From an uncultured Bacteroidales bacterium (GTDB taxonomy: Bacteria > Bacteroidota > Bacteroidia > Bacteroidales > Paludibacteraceae), in NCBI GenBank assembly GCA_946534715.1, contig CAMNCW010000036.1:1-64000 (forward strand): a DNA stretch of 64,000 nt, in the 5' to 3' direction. Made by a program: the position numbers and the translations under genes. Below, piece by piece: positions 17,039 through 27,350 of the stretch; position 1 is the first letter of the stretch; each line of letters opens with the position of its first letter. A model generated the notes under the pieces. The model ran no database searches and had not been told where the DNA came from. It saw only the letters and a program-made list of their open reading frames with translations.

Positions 17039-17517
17039 AGCTCTTCCTGACCGATGTGGACGGCTGTTTGACGGACGGCGGCATGTATTATTCCGCTTCC
17101 GGCGAGGAACTGAAACGTTTCTGCGTCTATGACGGGATGGGAATGGTGTGCCTTCAGAAAGCCGGCATTCCTTGCGGTATCCTGACCTCCGAACAATCGC
17201 CGATCGTCAAAGCCCGCGCAGAGAAACTGAAGTTGCAGTTCCTTTATTTGGGCGTCGGCTCCAAAGTGAACCCCGACTGCTTGACCAAACTGCAAGCCGC
17301 AGAGGAAATCTGTTCCCAATTGGGTATTACGCTCGATGAGGTGTGTTATGTGGGTGATGATATAAACGATTTGGATCTGCTCCGCGCGGTGGGATATCCT
17401 TGTTGTCCGCCGAACGCACGCCCCGAAGTGAAAGCCGTTCCCGGCATCAAAGTATTGACTACACCCGGTGGACAAGGTGCTATCCGCGAAATAGCGGACC
17501 AACTATTGGATAATTGA
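17011..17517 (+). CDS. kdsC: KDO-8-phosphate phosphatase (HAD family)
   Basis: LFLTDVDGCLTDGGMYYSASGEELKRFCVYDGMGM; CYVGDDINDLDLLRAVGYPCCPPNA. Confidence 0.92.
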   Translation: MTKHQSPIIKLFLTDVDGCLTDGGMYYSASGEELKRFCVYDGMGMVCLQKAGIPCGILTSEQSPIVKARAEKLKLQFLYLGVGSKVNPDCLTKLQAAEEICSQLGITLDEVCYVGDDINDLDLLRAVGYPCCPPNARPEVKAVPGIKVLTTPGGQGAIREIADQLLDN

Positions 17518-17580
17518 TAATTCTTATCTCGCTTCGCTCGAACGATTATTTTCGACAAGCGAAAATCTTGACAATTGAGA

Positions 17581-18603
17581 ATGACTAATGACCCTCTAAA
17601 TATAGAACGCGTTATAGCGCGCGCGAAAGAATGCTTGCAATGCGAGGCTTCGGCGATTGAAGCACTCATCCCACGTTTGGATGAGAATTTCATTGCCGCC
17701 GTGAAGGCGATACAAGCCTGCAAAGGCAAGATCGTGGTAACCGGAGTCGGCAAGTCCGGACATATCGGATCGAAAATAGCCGCTACCTTAGCAAGTACCG
17801 GCACGCCGGCATTCTTCTTAAATCCCTTGGATGCGTACCATGGTGATTTGGGCATGATAGGTTCGGACGATCTGGTGTTGGCTATCTCGTATTCCGGCGC
17901 AACGGATGAACTGCTGAGGTTCTTGCCGCTTATTCAGGCAAAGAAAATCTGCATCATCGGCATGTCCTCCAATCCCGATTCGCCATTAGCCAAGTGTGCG
18001 CAGATCCATCTGAACATCGCCGTAGAGACGGAAGCGGATCCGATGAATTTGGTCCCGACCGCTTCTACTACCGCTACGTTGGCGTTAGGCGATGCGTTGG
18101 CTTGCGCTTTGGTGGAAGCGAATCATTTTCAACCCACGGACTTTGCGATGCTGCATCCCGGAGGCGACCTCGGGCGCAAACTGTTAGCGAAAGTGGAAGA
18201 CGTCATGTTCACCGAAAACCTGCCCTTCCTCACGCCCGAAATGCCGATGTCCGAAGCTATCGAGATCGTCACCAAAGGCACATTAGGTATCGGCATTGTA
18301 GTGGAACAAATCTCCTCCCTTGAGGGGAGGCCGGGAGGGGTTTCAAAGCTTGAGGGTATCATAACTGATGGAGATATACGTCGTGCGATGCAGCGTTTAG
18401 GAGCGGATTTCTTCGCAACGCCTGTCTCAGCGATCATGTCCACAACTCCGAAAACAATCTCCCGCTCTGCCAAGATCGTCGAAGCCGGCGAGAAGATGAA
18501 TAATCATTCCATCCACACGTTGCTTGTGGTAGATGACCGCGGCTCGGTTGTTGGCGTAGTAGATTCCTTCTCCTGTTTGCCGGGCACACGATTTTATCAT
18601 TGA
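17581..18603 (+). CDS. kdsD: D-arabinose 5-phosphate isomerase (SIS + CBS domains)
   Basis: GKIVVTGVGKSGHIGSKIAATLASTGTPAFFLNPLDAYHGDLGMI; CBS repeats. Confidence 0.92.
   Translation: MTNDPLNIERVIARAKECLQCEASAIEALIPRLDENFIAAVKAIQACKGKIVVTGVGKSGHIGSKIAATLASTGTPAFFLNPLDAYHGDLGMIGSDDLVLAISYSGATDELLRFLPLIQAKKICIIGMSSNPDSPLAKCAQIHLNIAVETEADPMNLVPTASTTATLALGDALACALVEANHFQPTDFAMLHPGGDLGRKLLAKVEDVMFTENLPFLTPEMPMSEAIEIVTKGTLGIGIVVEQISSLEGRPGGVSKLEGIITDGDIRRAMQRLGADFFATPVSAIMSTTPKTISRSAKIVEAGEKMNNHSIHTLLVVDDRGSVVGVVDSFSCLPGTRFYH
18312..18344. repeat. Family B-II element inside kdsD CBS region
   Basis: tcctcccttgaggggaggccgggaggggtttca read as SSLEGRPGGVS. Confidence 0.85.
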
Positions 18604-18765
18604 GATGACTAAGGTCAGGGTAGGGAAAAGGTAGGGAAAAGTCATTAAACAAAAAGTGTCTCAAGAGTCTCATGCAAAAAAATGCATTGAGAAATGTGAG
18701 AATTCTCAGAATTCTTAAAATTCTCAAAGCAAATAAATCAGAAACGGTCAAAAAACAAATATAAA

Positions 18766-21174
18766 ATGAATAAAATCAATTGGAAATCTATCTGGCAGCA
18801 GAGTTGGCCGCACATGGTGGCTATTATTGTATTTCTTCTCCTTGTAGTGGTTTATTTTGCACCGCAAGTGTTTGACAATAAACAACTTCCGCAGGGAGAT
18901 ATGATCAGTTTTGCCGGTATGGGACATGATGCCCAAGTATATCGTGCCCAGACGGGAGAAGATTCGCACTGGTCTAATGCTATGTTTAGCGGCATGCCGT
19001 ATAACGTGACTTCCGGAAACACTACAAAGAATATTTTTCGTCCATTATCCGGTTGGGTAAAAGTAGGCTTAAATGGCAATACAACAGGTATGCTCTGGCT
19101 ATTGTTAATAGGCTTCTATATTTTTATGCTGTCAGTAGGCTGTAGTCCTTGGTTAAGTTTAGTAGGAGCTGTTGCTTTTGCATTCGGGTCTTATAATCTG
19201 ATTATTATTGATGCCGGTCACGTAACGAAAGGGTGGGTTTTAGCAACCCTTCCGGCTGTCATAGGTGGATGTTTGCTATGCTATCGCAAGAAATATATTG
19301 CAGGATTTATAGTAACGGTTTTGGCAACAGGTCTTAACGTGTATTGGAATCACCAACAAATTTCGTATTATACATTGCTGATGCTGATTCCATTAGCGAT
19401 AAGTTACTTTATTTATTCGTTACGTGAGAAAGAACAGAAACATTTCTGGGTAGCATCATGTATATTACTGATAGCAGCCGTTATGGCTGTGATGCCTGCT
19501 GCTGATAAGTTAGTGACGACATGGGATTATTCGAAGGAGACGATGCGTGGCGGAGTGGCTTTGCATGGCGCAGAGGATAGCGAGGCCGGAAAAACAGGTC
19601 TGAACAGAGACTATGCCTTCATGTGGAGTTACGGTAAGGCAGAGACGATGACGTTGCTGATCCCGAATTTCTATGGAGGAAGCAGTAATTATCCGTTGGG
19701 AGAAAAGAGCGAGACATATAACACTATTAAGAAATATGCCGGTGCATCGCAAGCCAAACAGTTTGTGAAAGCGGTTCCGACTTATTGGGGCGATCAGCCT
19801 TTTACTTCCGGTCCTGTCTATGCGGGAGCGATCATCTGTTTCTTGTTCATTTTAGGTCTGATGGTTGTTCCACAAAAAGAGCGCTGGTGGCTGTTGGCTG
19901 CGGCTGTGATAGGAATTGTGTTGTCTTGGGGACGTAATTTCCCGGCTGTGAACAATTGGCTCTTTGATCATTTGCCGTTGTATAACAAGTTCCGTACACC
20001 GAGTATGTCGCTTGTGATGACGACTACGGCGATGGCTATGATGGCGATGTTGGCGCTTAAAGAAGTGTTGGAAAGGAATGTTACCTTGAAGCAAGTCAGC
20101 ATAGCCGGAGGTGTTACAGCCGGAGTATGTCTGCTGTTTGTTGTTTTCCCTGGTTTGGCAGGAAACTTTACAAGCTCGGTGGATGCACAGATGCCGGAAT
20201 GGTTGACGAATGCTATTATTGCTGATCGTCAACACATGCTTACCGCGGACGCATGGCGTTCTATCTTCTTCATTCTGCTTGCTTGCGCAGGGATAGTTCT
20301 TTATCTGAAGATGGAAAAGATGAAGAGTCTGGTGCTTGTGGCTATTATGGGAGTGCTCATTTTGGGCGATTTGTGGGCTGTAGATAAACACTTCCTGAAT
20401 GACAGCCATTTTGTACCGAAAAAACAACAGTTGATCACCCCAACGGCGGCAGACAAACAGATCCTGGCAGATACAGACCCGGACTATCGTGTGCTGAACT
20501 TGGCATCGAATACGTTCAATGAGTCTCGTACCAGTTATTTCCATAAATCGGTCGGTGGATATAGCCCGGCAAAGTTGCGTAGATATCAAGATATTATCGA
20601 CTATTATCTGTCGGGACGCATCAATATGAATGTGCTCAATATGCTTAATACGCGCTATGTGATCACACAGCAAGGGGTTCAACGTAATCCGGAAGCCTTT
20701 GGCAATGCGTGGTTTGTAAAATCTGTTCAGTGGGTGAACACACCGAATGAAGAGATTGAAGCTATCGGCGATGCAGATTTGCAGGAGGTAGCGTTTATTG
20801 ACACTTGTTGGCAGGGTAAAGTGCAAGGCGCATTAGCAATGACTCAGCCTGCGAAGATTGAACTGACAAGGTATGCTAACCCGGGTAATTTGTTCTATGA
20901 GAGCGAGAGTGCCGAGGAGGGTTTGGCGGTATTCTCGGAGGTTTATTATAAGACATGGAAAGCGTTTGTGGACGGCAAAGAAGTGCCTGTTTTACGCGCG
21001 AACTACATATTGCGCGCGTTAGAGGTGCCTGCCGGTAAACATACGATCGAGTTCCGATGCCAGGATGAGTTGTTAGTAAAAATGCAGATTGTTTCCTTGG
21101 TAGCATCCATTTTGGTGATTTTAGTTATAGTCGGACTAGTTATTCTATCTATTATAAGAGCAAGGAAATGCTGA
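18766..21174 (+). CDS. YfhO-family multi-spanning membrane protein
   Basis: 802 aa, many TM segments; GDMISFAGMGHDAQVYRAQTGEDSHWSNAMFSGMPYN. Confidence 0.75.
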   Translation: MNKINWKSIWQQSWPHMVAIIVFLLLVVVYFAPQVFDNKQLPQGDMISFAGMGHDAQVYRAQTGEDSHWSNAMFSGMPYNVTSGNTTKNIFRPLSGWVKVGLNGNTTGMLWLLLIGFYIFMLSVGCSPWLSLVGAVAFAFGSYNLIIIDAGHVTKGWVLATLPAVIGGCLLCYRKKYIAGFIVTVLATGLNVYWNHQQISYYTLLMLIPLAISYFIYSLREKEQKHFWVASCILLIAAVMAVMPAADKLVTTWDYSKETMRGGVALHGAEDSEAGKTGLNRDYAFMWSYGKAETMTLLIPNFYGGSSNYPLGEKSETYNTIKKYAGASQAKQFVKAVPTYWGDQPFTSGPVYAGAIICFLFILGLMVVPQKERWWLLAAAVIGIVLSWGRNFPAVNNWLFDHLPLYNKFRTPSMSLVMTTTAMAMMAMLALKEVLERNVTLKQVSIAGGVTAGVCLLFVVFPGLAGNFTSSVDAQMPEWLTNAIIADRQHMLTADAWRSIFFILLACAGIVLYLKMEKMKSLVLVAIMGVLILGDLWAVDKHFLNDSHFVPKKQQLITPTAADKQILADTDPDYRVLNLASNTFNESRTSYFHKSVGGYSPAKLRRYQDIIDYYLSGRINMNVLNMLNTRYVITQQGVQRNPEAFGNAWFVKSVQWVNTPNEEIEAIGDADLQEVAFIDTCWQGKVQGALAMTQPAKIELTRYANPGNLFYESESAEEGLAVFSEVYYKTWKAFVDGKEVPVLRANYILRALEVPAGKHTIEFRCQDELLVKMQIVSLVASILVILVIVGLVILSIIRARKC

Positions 21175-22376
21175 AAGTTTTATTTGTAAATACGACAATT
21201 ACTCATTATAACCACCCTTTGTTTAATAAGATAGGTGAGCGAGACATTGATCTTGTAATGCTTATTCCCCAGCATAATTCCCGTACCGTCGGAGCCGGTG
21301 TTAAGAGAAATGAGGACCAAAATCAGAAATATCTGGTTATTCTTACTCCGTGTGAAAAAGCATGGTATGGAAAGGACTATTTGCCGGATCTACTACGTAC
21401 CCTTGAAGTAGAAAAACCGGATATATTGATAATAGGATGGCCCTATATGTTACAATTATTCTTTTATCCAAGAATACTCAAGTACCTAAAAAGCCATGCT
21501 ATTAAGCTGATTTTGCATGAGATACCCTTTCAAGTGCCGCCTTTTGGTCAACTCGACTATTTCAAAAGTCATCCTGTGTATAATGAGTCTATGCAGTTAA
21601 TGAGCAAAGGGTTGAAATTTTATGCAAATGCCTTATTATTGATGTGGATTCGTAAGTATCTATATGGTAAGGCAGATGCATCGTTAAACTACTGTTCTCG
21701 CGGATATGAGTTGTGGCCGAGTTACGGAGTACCGAAAGAGAAGATATTTGTGAGGTATAATTCCGGAGATACAGAGGCTTTCTTTGACAGGAAAGAGGGC
21801 GTGATGAAAGCTCCCGAATTGTTACCGGCATGCTCGAAACGTATCTTACATATCGGGCGTTTGGTAGCGTGGAAACGGGTTGATTTGTTGATAAAGGCAT
21901 ACGAAAAAGTATATTCTCGTTTCCCGGATTCTGAATTGACAATCGTGGGCGATGGCCCTGAATTGGAAAATCTTAAGAAACAGGTGTCACTATCTTTTGC
22001 GAAAGATCACATTCGGTTTGTAGGAGGCGTATATGACCCATTTGAGTTAGGGCGTTATATGAAAGAATCGTCGGTGTATGTATTAGCAGGTATGGGAGGA
22101 CTGTCGATAAATGATGCGATGTGCTATGAAATGCCGGTGATATGTTCTGTATGTGACGGAACAGAGAAGGATCTGGTAGAAAATGGGAAAAACGGCTATT
22201 TCTTTAAAGAGGGTGATGCTGAGGATTTGACAGAAAAAATAGAAATTATCCTTACAGATGAGCACACACGGAAACAAATGGGCAAAGAATCATTACGGAT
22301 AATAGAACAGAGAATTAATATCAATACAGTTGCAGATAATTACCTAAAGGTATTCCATGATGTGATGGATAAATGA
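21168..22376 (+). CDS. Glycosyltransferase family 4 protein
   Basis: ILHIGRLVAWKRVDLLIKAYEKVYSRFPDSELTIVGDGPELENLKK. Confidence 0.88.
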   Translation: MLKVLFVNTTITHYNHPLFNKIGERDIDLVMLIPQHNSRTVGAGVKRNEDQNQKYLVILTPCEKAWYGKDYLPDLLRTLEVEKPDILIIGWPYMLQLFFYPRILKYLKSHAIKLILHEIPFQVPPFGQLDYFKSHPVYNESMQLMSKGLKFYANALLLMWIRKYLYGKADASLNYCSRGYELWPSYGVPKEKIFVRYNSGDTEAFFDRKEGVMKAPELLPACSKRILHIGRLVAWKRVDLLIKAYEKVYSRFPDSELTIVGDGPELENLKKQVSLSFAKDHIRFVGGVYDPFELGRYMKESSVYVLAGMGGLSINDAMCYEMPVICSVCDGTEKDLVENGKNGYFFKEGDAEDLTEKIEIILTDEHTRKQMGKESLRIIEQRININTVADNYLKVFHDVMDK

Positions 22377-23536
22377 AAATAGTTCTTGTAAATACAAAGG
22401 CTCCCGGAGGTGCTTATGTGGCATGTCAGCGGCTGTGTGACGCTTTGAAGAAGCAGGGGATAGACGTGTCCTTTGTGGTTATCAAAGCTACCAAATGGAA
22501 TTTTCTATGGGAACGTTTCTGTATTTGGGTTAATAATCGGTTTTCTCGCAAGAACCTTTTTGCTGTTTCTATCGCGAACACAGGAACGGATATTTCCCAA
22601 CTGCCTGCTATTCAGCAAGCGGACATAATTCACTTGCATTGGATCAATCAAGGAGGCTTGTCGCTGCGTAACATAGAACAGTTGCAAGCCTTAGGAAAAC
22701 CCATCGTTTGGACAATGCATGATATGTGGCCTTTTACCGGCATTTGTCACCATGCACATAACTGTGAAAAGTATAAATCGCAATGTTCTGCTTGTCCTCA
22801 AATAGCCGGACGGCTTGCCTCGGAGGTCTTTAATAAGAAATTGAATCAGTGGAAAAATATTCATTTTGTGGGATGTAGTCAATGGATATCAAAGTTAGCA
22901 GAAAGCAGTCATTTGACTCAAAAAAGTAAAGTCAAATCTATCCCTAATCCAATAGATACCACCTGTTATCGCCCCATAGATAAACAAGATGCACGTAGAA
23001 AACTGGGGCTTGATGAAGATAAAAAATACATTCTTTTCGGCGCAATGAATACAACCACGCCAATGAAGGGATTCAGTTATTTATGTGCGGCGGATAAACT
23101 GATACAAAAGGATGAAGTACAGTATTTAGTATTTGGTAAGAATAGTGCAGATTTAGCGGCATTACTTACTCATCCAGTAATAAATATGGGGTACGTATCA
23201 AGTGATCAACGTAAAGCTTTGATATATAGTGCCGCAGATGTGTTTGTCACCCCGTCCTTAGCAGAAAATCTTCCTAATATGATTATGGAGGCAATGGCTT
23301 GTGGAACACCTTGTGTGGGTTTTCATATCGGTGGAATACCCGAGATGATCAATCATATGCAAAATGGCTATGTCGCAGAATATAAGAATGCAGCTGATTT
23401 TGCTAAAGGTATAGAGGAAGTGTTTAAGAATGATCTATTTCAGGAAAAAGCATTGGATAAAGTAATTAATCATTATTCCGAGTCTGTTATTGCTCAGCAA
23501 TATATTCAGCTTTATCAATCTTTGTTAGGCAAATGA
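22373..23536 (+). CDS. Glycosyltransferase family 4 protein
   Basis: MKIVLVNTKAPGGAYVACQRL; WTMHDMWPFTGICHHAHNCEKY; VTPSLAENLPNMIMEAMACGTPCVGF. Confidence 0.9.
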   Translation: MKIVLVNTKAPGGAYVACQRLCDALKKQGIDVSFVVIKATKWNFLWERFCIWVNNRFSRKNLFAVSIANTGTDISQLPAIQQADIIHLHWINQGGLSLRNIEQLQALGKPIVWTMHDMWPFTGICHHAHNCEKYKSQCSACPQIAGRLASEVFNKKLNQWKNIHFVGCSQWISKLAESSHLTQKSKVKSIPNPIDTTCYRPIDKQDARRKLGLDEDKKYILFGAMNTTTPMKGFSYLCAADKLIQKDEVQYLVFGKNSADLAALLTHPVINMGYVSSDQRKALIYSAADVFVTPSLAENLPNMIMEAMACGTPCVGFHIGGIPEMINHMQNGYVAEYKNAADFAKGIEEVFKNDLFQEKALDKVINHYSESVIAQQYIQLYQSLLGK

Positions 23537-24267
23537 TTTCTATTATCACCATTACATATAACGCGGCTAAATGGCTTGAGCGGACGATGCGGAGTGTACT
23601 TGCGCAGAGTTGCAAGGATTATGAGTATATCATCGTTGATGGCGGTTCGAAAGATGGCACTATCGATATAGTCAAGCGTTTAGAACCGCTGTTTGAGGGG
23701 CGATTGTCATGGAAGTCAGAGCCAGACAAAGGACTTTATGACGCGATGAATAAAGGTATTGCGCGTGCGAAAGGCGATTTCCTCTGGTTCGTCAATGCCG
23801 GCGATGAGATCTATGCGCCGGATACATTGGGGCATGTAGTAGCTGCGGCTATGGATGATACGGATATCGTTTATGGCAAGGCCTGTATCGTCAATGCGGA
23901 AGGCGTTAAGGTGAGCGAGCATCATAAGGTGACACCGCCGGACTTACAACGCAAGCATTTTTTGAACGGCTTGGTGGTAAGCCATCAGGCGATTTTGGTC
24001 CGCCGTTCTATTGCTGCGAATTATGATACGCACTATCGCATTTGCGCAGACTATGATTGGTGTGTGCGTGCAGTAACGGCTTCGCGGAAGAATGTGTATC
24101 TGGATGAATATGTGTGCAAGTTCCTGACGGAAGGTGTGAGCGCAAAACAAAGAAAACGCGCCTGGAAGGAACGTTTTCATATCATGCGAGCACATTACGG
24201 TCTATTACAAACCCTCTGGGCGCATTTCCTTATCGCCCTCAAATACCCGTTCTCGATTAAATATTAG
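23533..24267 (+). CDS. Glycosyltransferase family 2 protein
   Basis: MISIITITYNAAKWLERTMRSVLAQSCKDYEYIIVDGGSKDGT. Confidence 0.92.
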   Translation: MISIITITYNAAKWLERTMRSVLAQSCKDYEYIIVDGGSKDGTIDIVKRLEPLFEGRLSWKSEPDKGLYDAMNKGIARAKGDFLWFVNAGDEIYAPDTLGHVVAAAMDDTDIVYGKACIVNAEGVKVSEHHKVTPPDLQRKHFLNGLVVSHQAILVRRSIAANYDTHYRICADYDWCVRAVTASRKNVYLDEYVCKFLTEGVSAKQRKRAWKERFHIMRAHYGLLQTLWAHFLIALKYPFSIKY

Positions 24268-24269
24268 TG

Positions 24270-26024
24270 TTATTGAATAGGAGGAATGAGTAATTGGAAA
24301 CAATTGTCTTCCCACACAACGGTATAATTGTTGTCTTGAACGAATCGGGATAGATATTCATTTTTCTCTTTGATAGAGGGATGCCAATCCCAACAATCCA
24401 AGATACTATTCCAATTCTTATTTACGGATGTCCACTCCTCTCCATTGGATTTAGAAACTACAATAATAGGAAGTGGTTTCTCTTTTTGTGCATTATCGAA
24501 GGCAATTTGATATGTATTAAGATCCATAATGCCTATCCATGGTTGAGTTAAATAAGGCTTAGCCGTTGCTAAGTAATTGATGGCAGGTATAGAAGGATAT
24601 GCAAGAAGATAAGTGTTATTTGTTAAGTGAGGCTGCAAATGAACAAAAAGCGAATCTATTTGTGCGGCTTTTTCTCGCGTAGTATAAGTCGTTGGTATTA
24701 TTGTTTGTGTTGGACGATAAGTTTTGAGCAAACGGCTTCCAGTGTCTCTACAAGCTCCCATATATGTAGCACTCAAAACAATAATAATGGTGTATATAAG
24801 AAAGACGGTACTATATTTCCTATATGAAGAAAAGTATTGCTTGTCAGAAATATTGGTGTCGTGCCCAAATATTACGCCAATAGAAAGCGGTAATGCTAGA
24901 TACATGGCATTGCTACCAACATTAAGGATACCACCATCACTGCCTAAGGGGAGTAGAATCATAATTAGCAAAGCCAATAATGAAAGATACGTTTTTTGCT
25001 CATTCTCGTAATAAGATAAAACGTTATATCCCAAGGCTAAAGTACAGAATGCAAATATAGAAATAGTGTTTTTCCATGGACCTCCGAATGTCCAAACAAA
25101 GAGGGAAACAAGTATTATTTGCAAGGTAATAGACAACCATTTAATAGTTTCCTGTTTGTGTAAATAAACACTTATAAGAGGAAAAGCTAAGAAAACTGCT
25201 GCATGTAAACTGATATCACGTATCTGCAATAAGTACTTATTTAGCATGCCGGCTGAATTGTGCGTGGAATCGGATTGTGTAAGATAGGAAGTGGCAATAT
25301 TGAGCATATCATAAAATGGCTCTTGATGATGGAGTAAATATATCAATCCGACATTTACGCATATTCCAATTATAACTCCTAATACTGCATATCCTAAAAA
25401 GGTAAAAGTTTGTTTAGCTGAGCGAGTGTATAAAAAGAAAGGAATTAATGCTGCAATCATTCCGCATAAACATACATTAGGCAAGCGGAAAAAGAAACTA
25501 ATCCCGACTAAAATTCCAGCAATTAGCATCTTGTATGTTTTTCGTTGTATGCATGCTTGATATATCAATAGGGCAATAATCAATACCAACAAAGCAGAAG
25601 TGTAGTCATAATGTAGAACACGTATAAACCGCAAATTAACAATACAAATGCCTACCCCTAAAAATATATACCATCGATTAATGACGTCTTTTAATAATCC
25701 ATATACTATATAGGCAATAGCGGTTAAACATAGTGCTGAGGCGATGCGGAAAGCAATGATGCCTAAAGAGGGTAGAAGCAGATGAAATAGCCCGCCAACG
25801 AGTAGGGTGTTGTAAATTGTAAATATCCCGCTGATGGTAGAGGCATCATTGTATATTTGCGAGAAGCCGGTACTAGCCCAACCTTCGTCTGTCATATCGA
25901 AACCTTGGAGCCCAATAAGAATACAATATAGCAATACAGAAAATACATATATTACTATAAATGTCCATTCGGGGAGGTTATTGAGTTTATTGTAGAGTTG
26001 CTTCATGATATCACTAATTTTCAT
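24270..26024 (-). CDS. Polytopic membrane protein, probable GT-C type glycosyltransferase
   Basis: 584 aa, multiple TM; operon with GtrA/GtrB-like genes. Confidence 0.55.
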   Translation of the reverse strand: MKISDIMKQLYNKLNNLPEWTFIVIYVFSVLLYCILIGLQGFDMTDEGWASTGFSQIYNDASTISGIFTIYNTLLVGGLFHLLLPSLGIIAFRIASALCLTAIAYIVYGLLKDVINRWYIFLGVGICIVNLRFIRVLHYDYTSALLVLIIALLIYQACIQRKTYKMLIAGILVGISFFFRLPNVCLCGMIAALIPFFLYTRSAKQTFTFLGYAVLGVIIGICVNVGLIYLLHHQEPFYDMLNIATSYLTQSDSTHNSAGMLNKYLLQIRDISLHAAVFLAFPLISVYLHKQETIKWLSITLQIILVSLFVWTFGGPWKNTISIFAFCTLALGYNVLSYYENEQKTYLSLLALLIMILLPLGSDGGILNVGSNAMYLALPLSIGVIFGHDTNISDKQYFSSYRKYSTVFLIYTIIIVLSATYMGACRDTGSRLLKTYRPTQTIIPTTYTTREKAAQIDSLFVHLQPHLTNNTYLLAYPSIPAINYLATAKPYLTQPWIGIMDLNTYQIAFDNAQKEKPLPIIVVSKSNGEEWTSVNKNWNSILDCWDWHPSIKEKNEYLSRFVQDNNYTVVWEDNCFQLLIPPIQ

Positions 26025-26400
26025 TTCTTTGAAACCATATAGAACGAAACACGTATCGAACCATAATAAAATTAATTGGTACTGCTATACAATATACCGG
26101 TATCGGTGCAAGCGTTTCGGATAAACCGAGCCACAAGAACAAGTTGAGTAATACCATGTGTAGCACATAGTTGATGCCATGACTCACAGCAAATCCCACT
26201 CCTCGTTTAACAGAAGTCTCGCTCTTAAAAGTAAAATGTGCAGACATGTAGAAGTTGCAACACCATGCAATCACATAGCCTATGGTGTAAGCTATATTGA
26301 CGTTCATTACGAGATTCAGTAGGTAATACAGCCCATAATGAATACCCGTAGATATAACGCCTACGATAACAAAGCGAATAAACTCCTTAAACTTATCCAT
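26014..26400 (-). CDS. GtrA family flippase-like protein
   Basis: FIRFVIVGVISTGIHYGLYYLLNLVMNVNIAYTIGYVIAWCCNFYMSAHFTFKS. Confidence 0.88.
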   Translation of the reverse strand: MDKFKEFIRFVIVGVISTGIHYGLYYLLNLVMNVNIAYTIGYVIAWCCNFYMSAHFTFKSETSVKRGVGFAVSHGINYVLHMVLLNLFLWLGLSETLAPIPVYCIAVPINFIMVRYVFRSIWFQRNEN

Positions 26401-27349
26401 TTTGCTTAATTTGCATTAACACCTTCGTCTGATTCAGAAACTCCTCTCGCCATTCATTGACATGCGTCTTGTAATTAGCCACAAAATACCGCATCTCTTC
26501 CTCGAAATGATTGCATGCCGGCATCGTTTGCTGCGTCGTTCCCTCTTGCGTCTCAATCGTCAACGTTGATTGAAAATCCGGTGGTAACGCATAGGCGCGT
26601 TCCAACGATAGCAGTCCCTTACTACCCCAGATCACCTGCTGACTCTTGTACTTATTATTAAATCCCGACACGAGATTTGCTACTCTTCCATTTCCGAAAT
26701 CCAATAATATCGTAGCGTGCGTCTCTACCTCACGTCCATCCTCTTTACTCAAAACGGCATACACGTTCTCCGGTTCGCAACCGTAGAAATGTCGTGCAGA
26801 ATGCACAAGGTACGCACAAGAGTCGAGAACACAACCTCCTCCTAGTGCTTTCTTATACCGGAAGTCCGTATCGGCTATCGGAGGAAAACCAAACCAACCC
26901 TGGAACAGTTGCGGTTCACCTATTGCTCCATCGGCAATCAGTTGGTTCTTGATCTTATGCTGTGCATGGAACTGGTACATAAATCCCTCAAAGATAGGGA
27001 TATTATATTCTTTACCTAATTCCGCAATGCGTTCGGCATCTGCCATCGAACCGGCAAGCGGTTTCTCGCAGAGGATATTCTTCCGATACGGAGCCACTTG
27101 CTCCACTATCTGCACGTGGATGGCATTAGGAGTGGAGATATACACGGACTCAAAATCATAGGTCTCCAACACATGATGCAGATCCGTCTCAAACGGCAAA
27201 CCGAATCGTGTTTCGACTATTTCCTGTTTCCGCTCATCTGTATCCACCACGCATACCACTTCCGTCGCACCGCTATTTATCAGTGCCGGTATACTACACC
27301 TCTGCGCAATATTCCCGCATCCGATTACGATAAATTTCATCTTTTCCAT
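26393..27349 (-). CDS. Gfo/Idh/MocA family oxidoreductase
   Basis: IVIGCGNIAQRCSIPAL; VYISTPNAIHVQIVEQVAPYRKNILCEKPLAGSMADAERI. Confidence 0.9.
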   Translation of the reverse strand: MEKMKFIVIGCGNIAQRCSIPALINSGATEVVCVVDTDERKQEIVETRFGLPFETDLHHVLETYDFESVYISTPNAIHVQIVEQVAPYRKNILCEKPLAGSMADAERIAELGKEYNIPIFEGFMYQFHAQHKIKNQLIADGAIGEPQLFQGWFGFPPIADTDFRYKKALGGGCVLDSCAYLVHSARHFYGCEPENVYAVLSKEDGREVETHATILLDFGNGRVANLVSGFNNKYKSQQVIWGSKGLLSLERAYALPPDFQSTLTIETQEGTTQQTMPACNHFEEEMRYFVANYKTHVNEWREEFLNQTKVLMQIKQNG

Positions 27350-27350
27350 A

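Noticed and set aside
17548-17566. Small hairpin ATTTTCG-acaag-CGAAAAT between kdsC and kdsD as a terminator
   Set aside because: Short stem without T-tract inside an apparent operon; more likely another small repeat
18540-18603. Possible frameshift at the kdsD C-terminus (GVVDSFSCLPGTRFYH)
   Set aside because: Both CBS domains are complete and GVVDSFSC is a plausible native end; no clear alternative frame
19852-20826. 324-aa minus-strand ORF opposite the YfhO-like gene
   Set aside because: Antisense to a clear polytopic membrane protein; no domain signature
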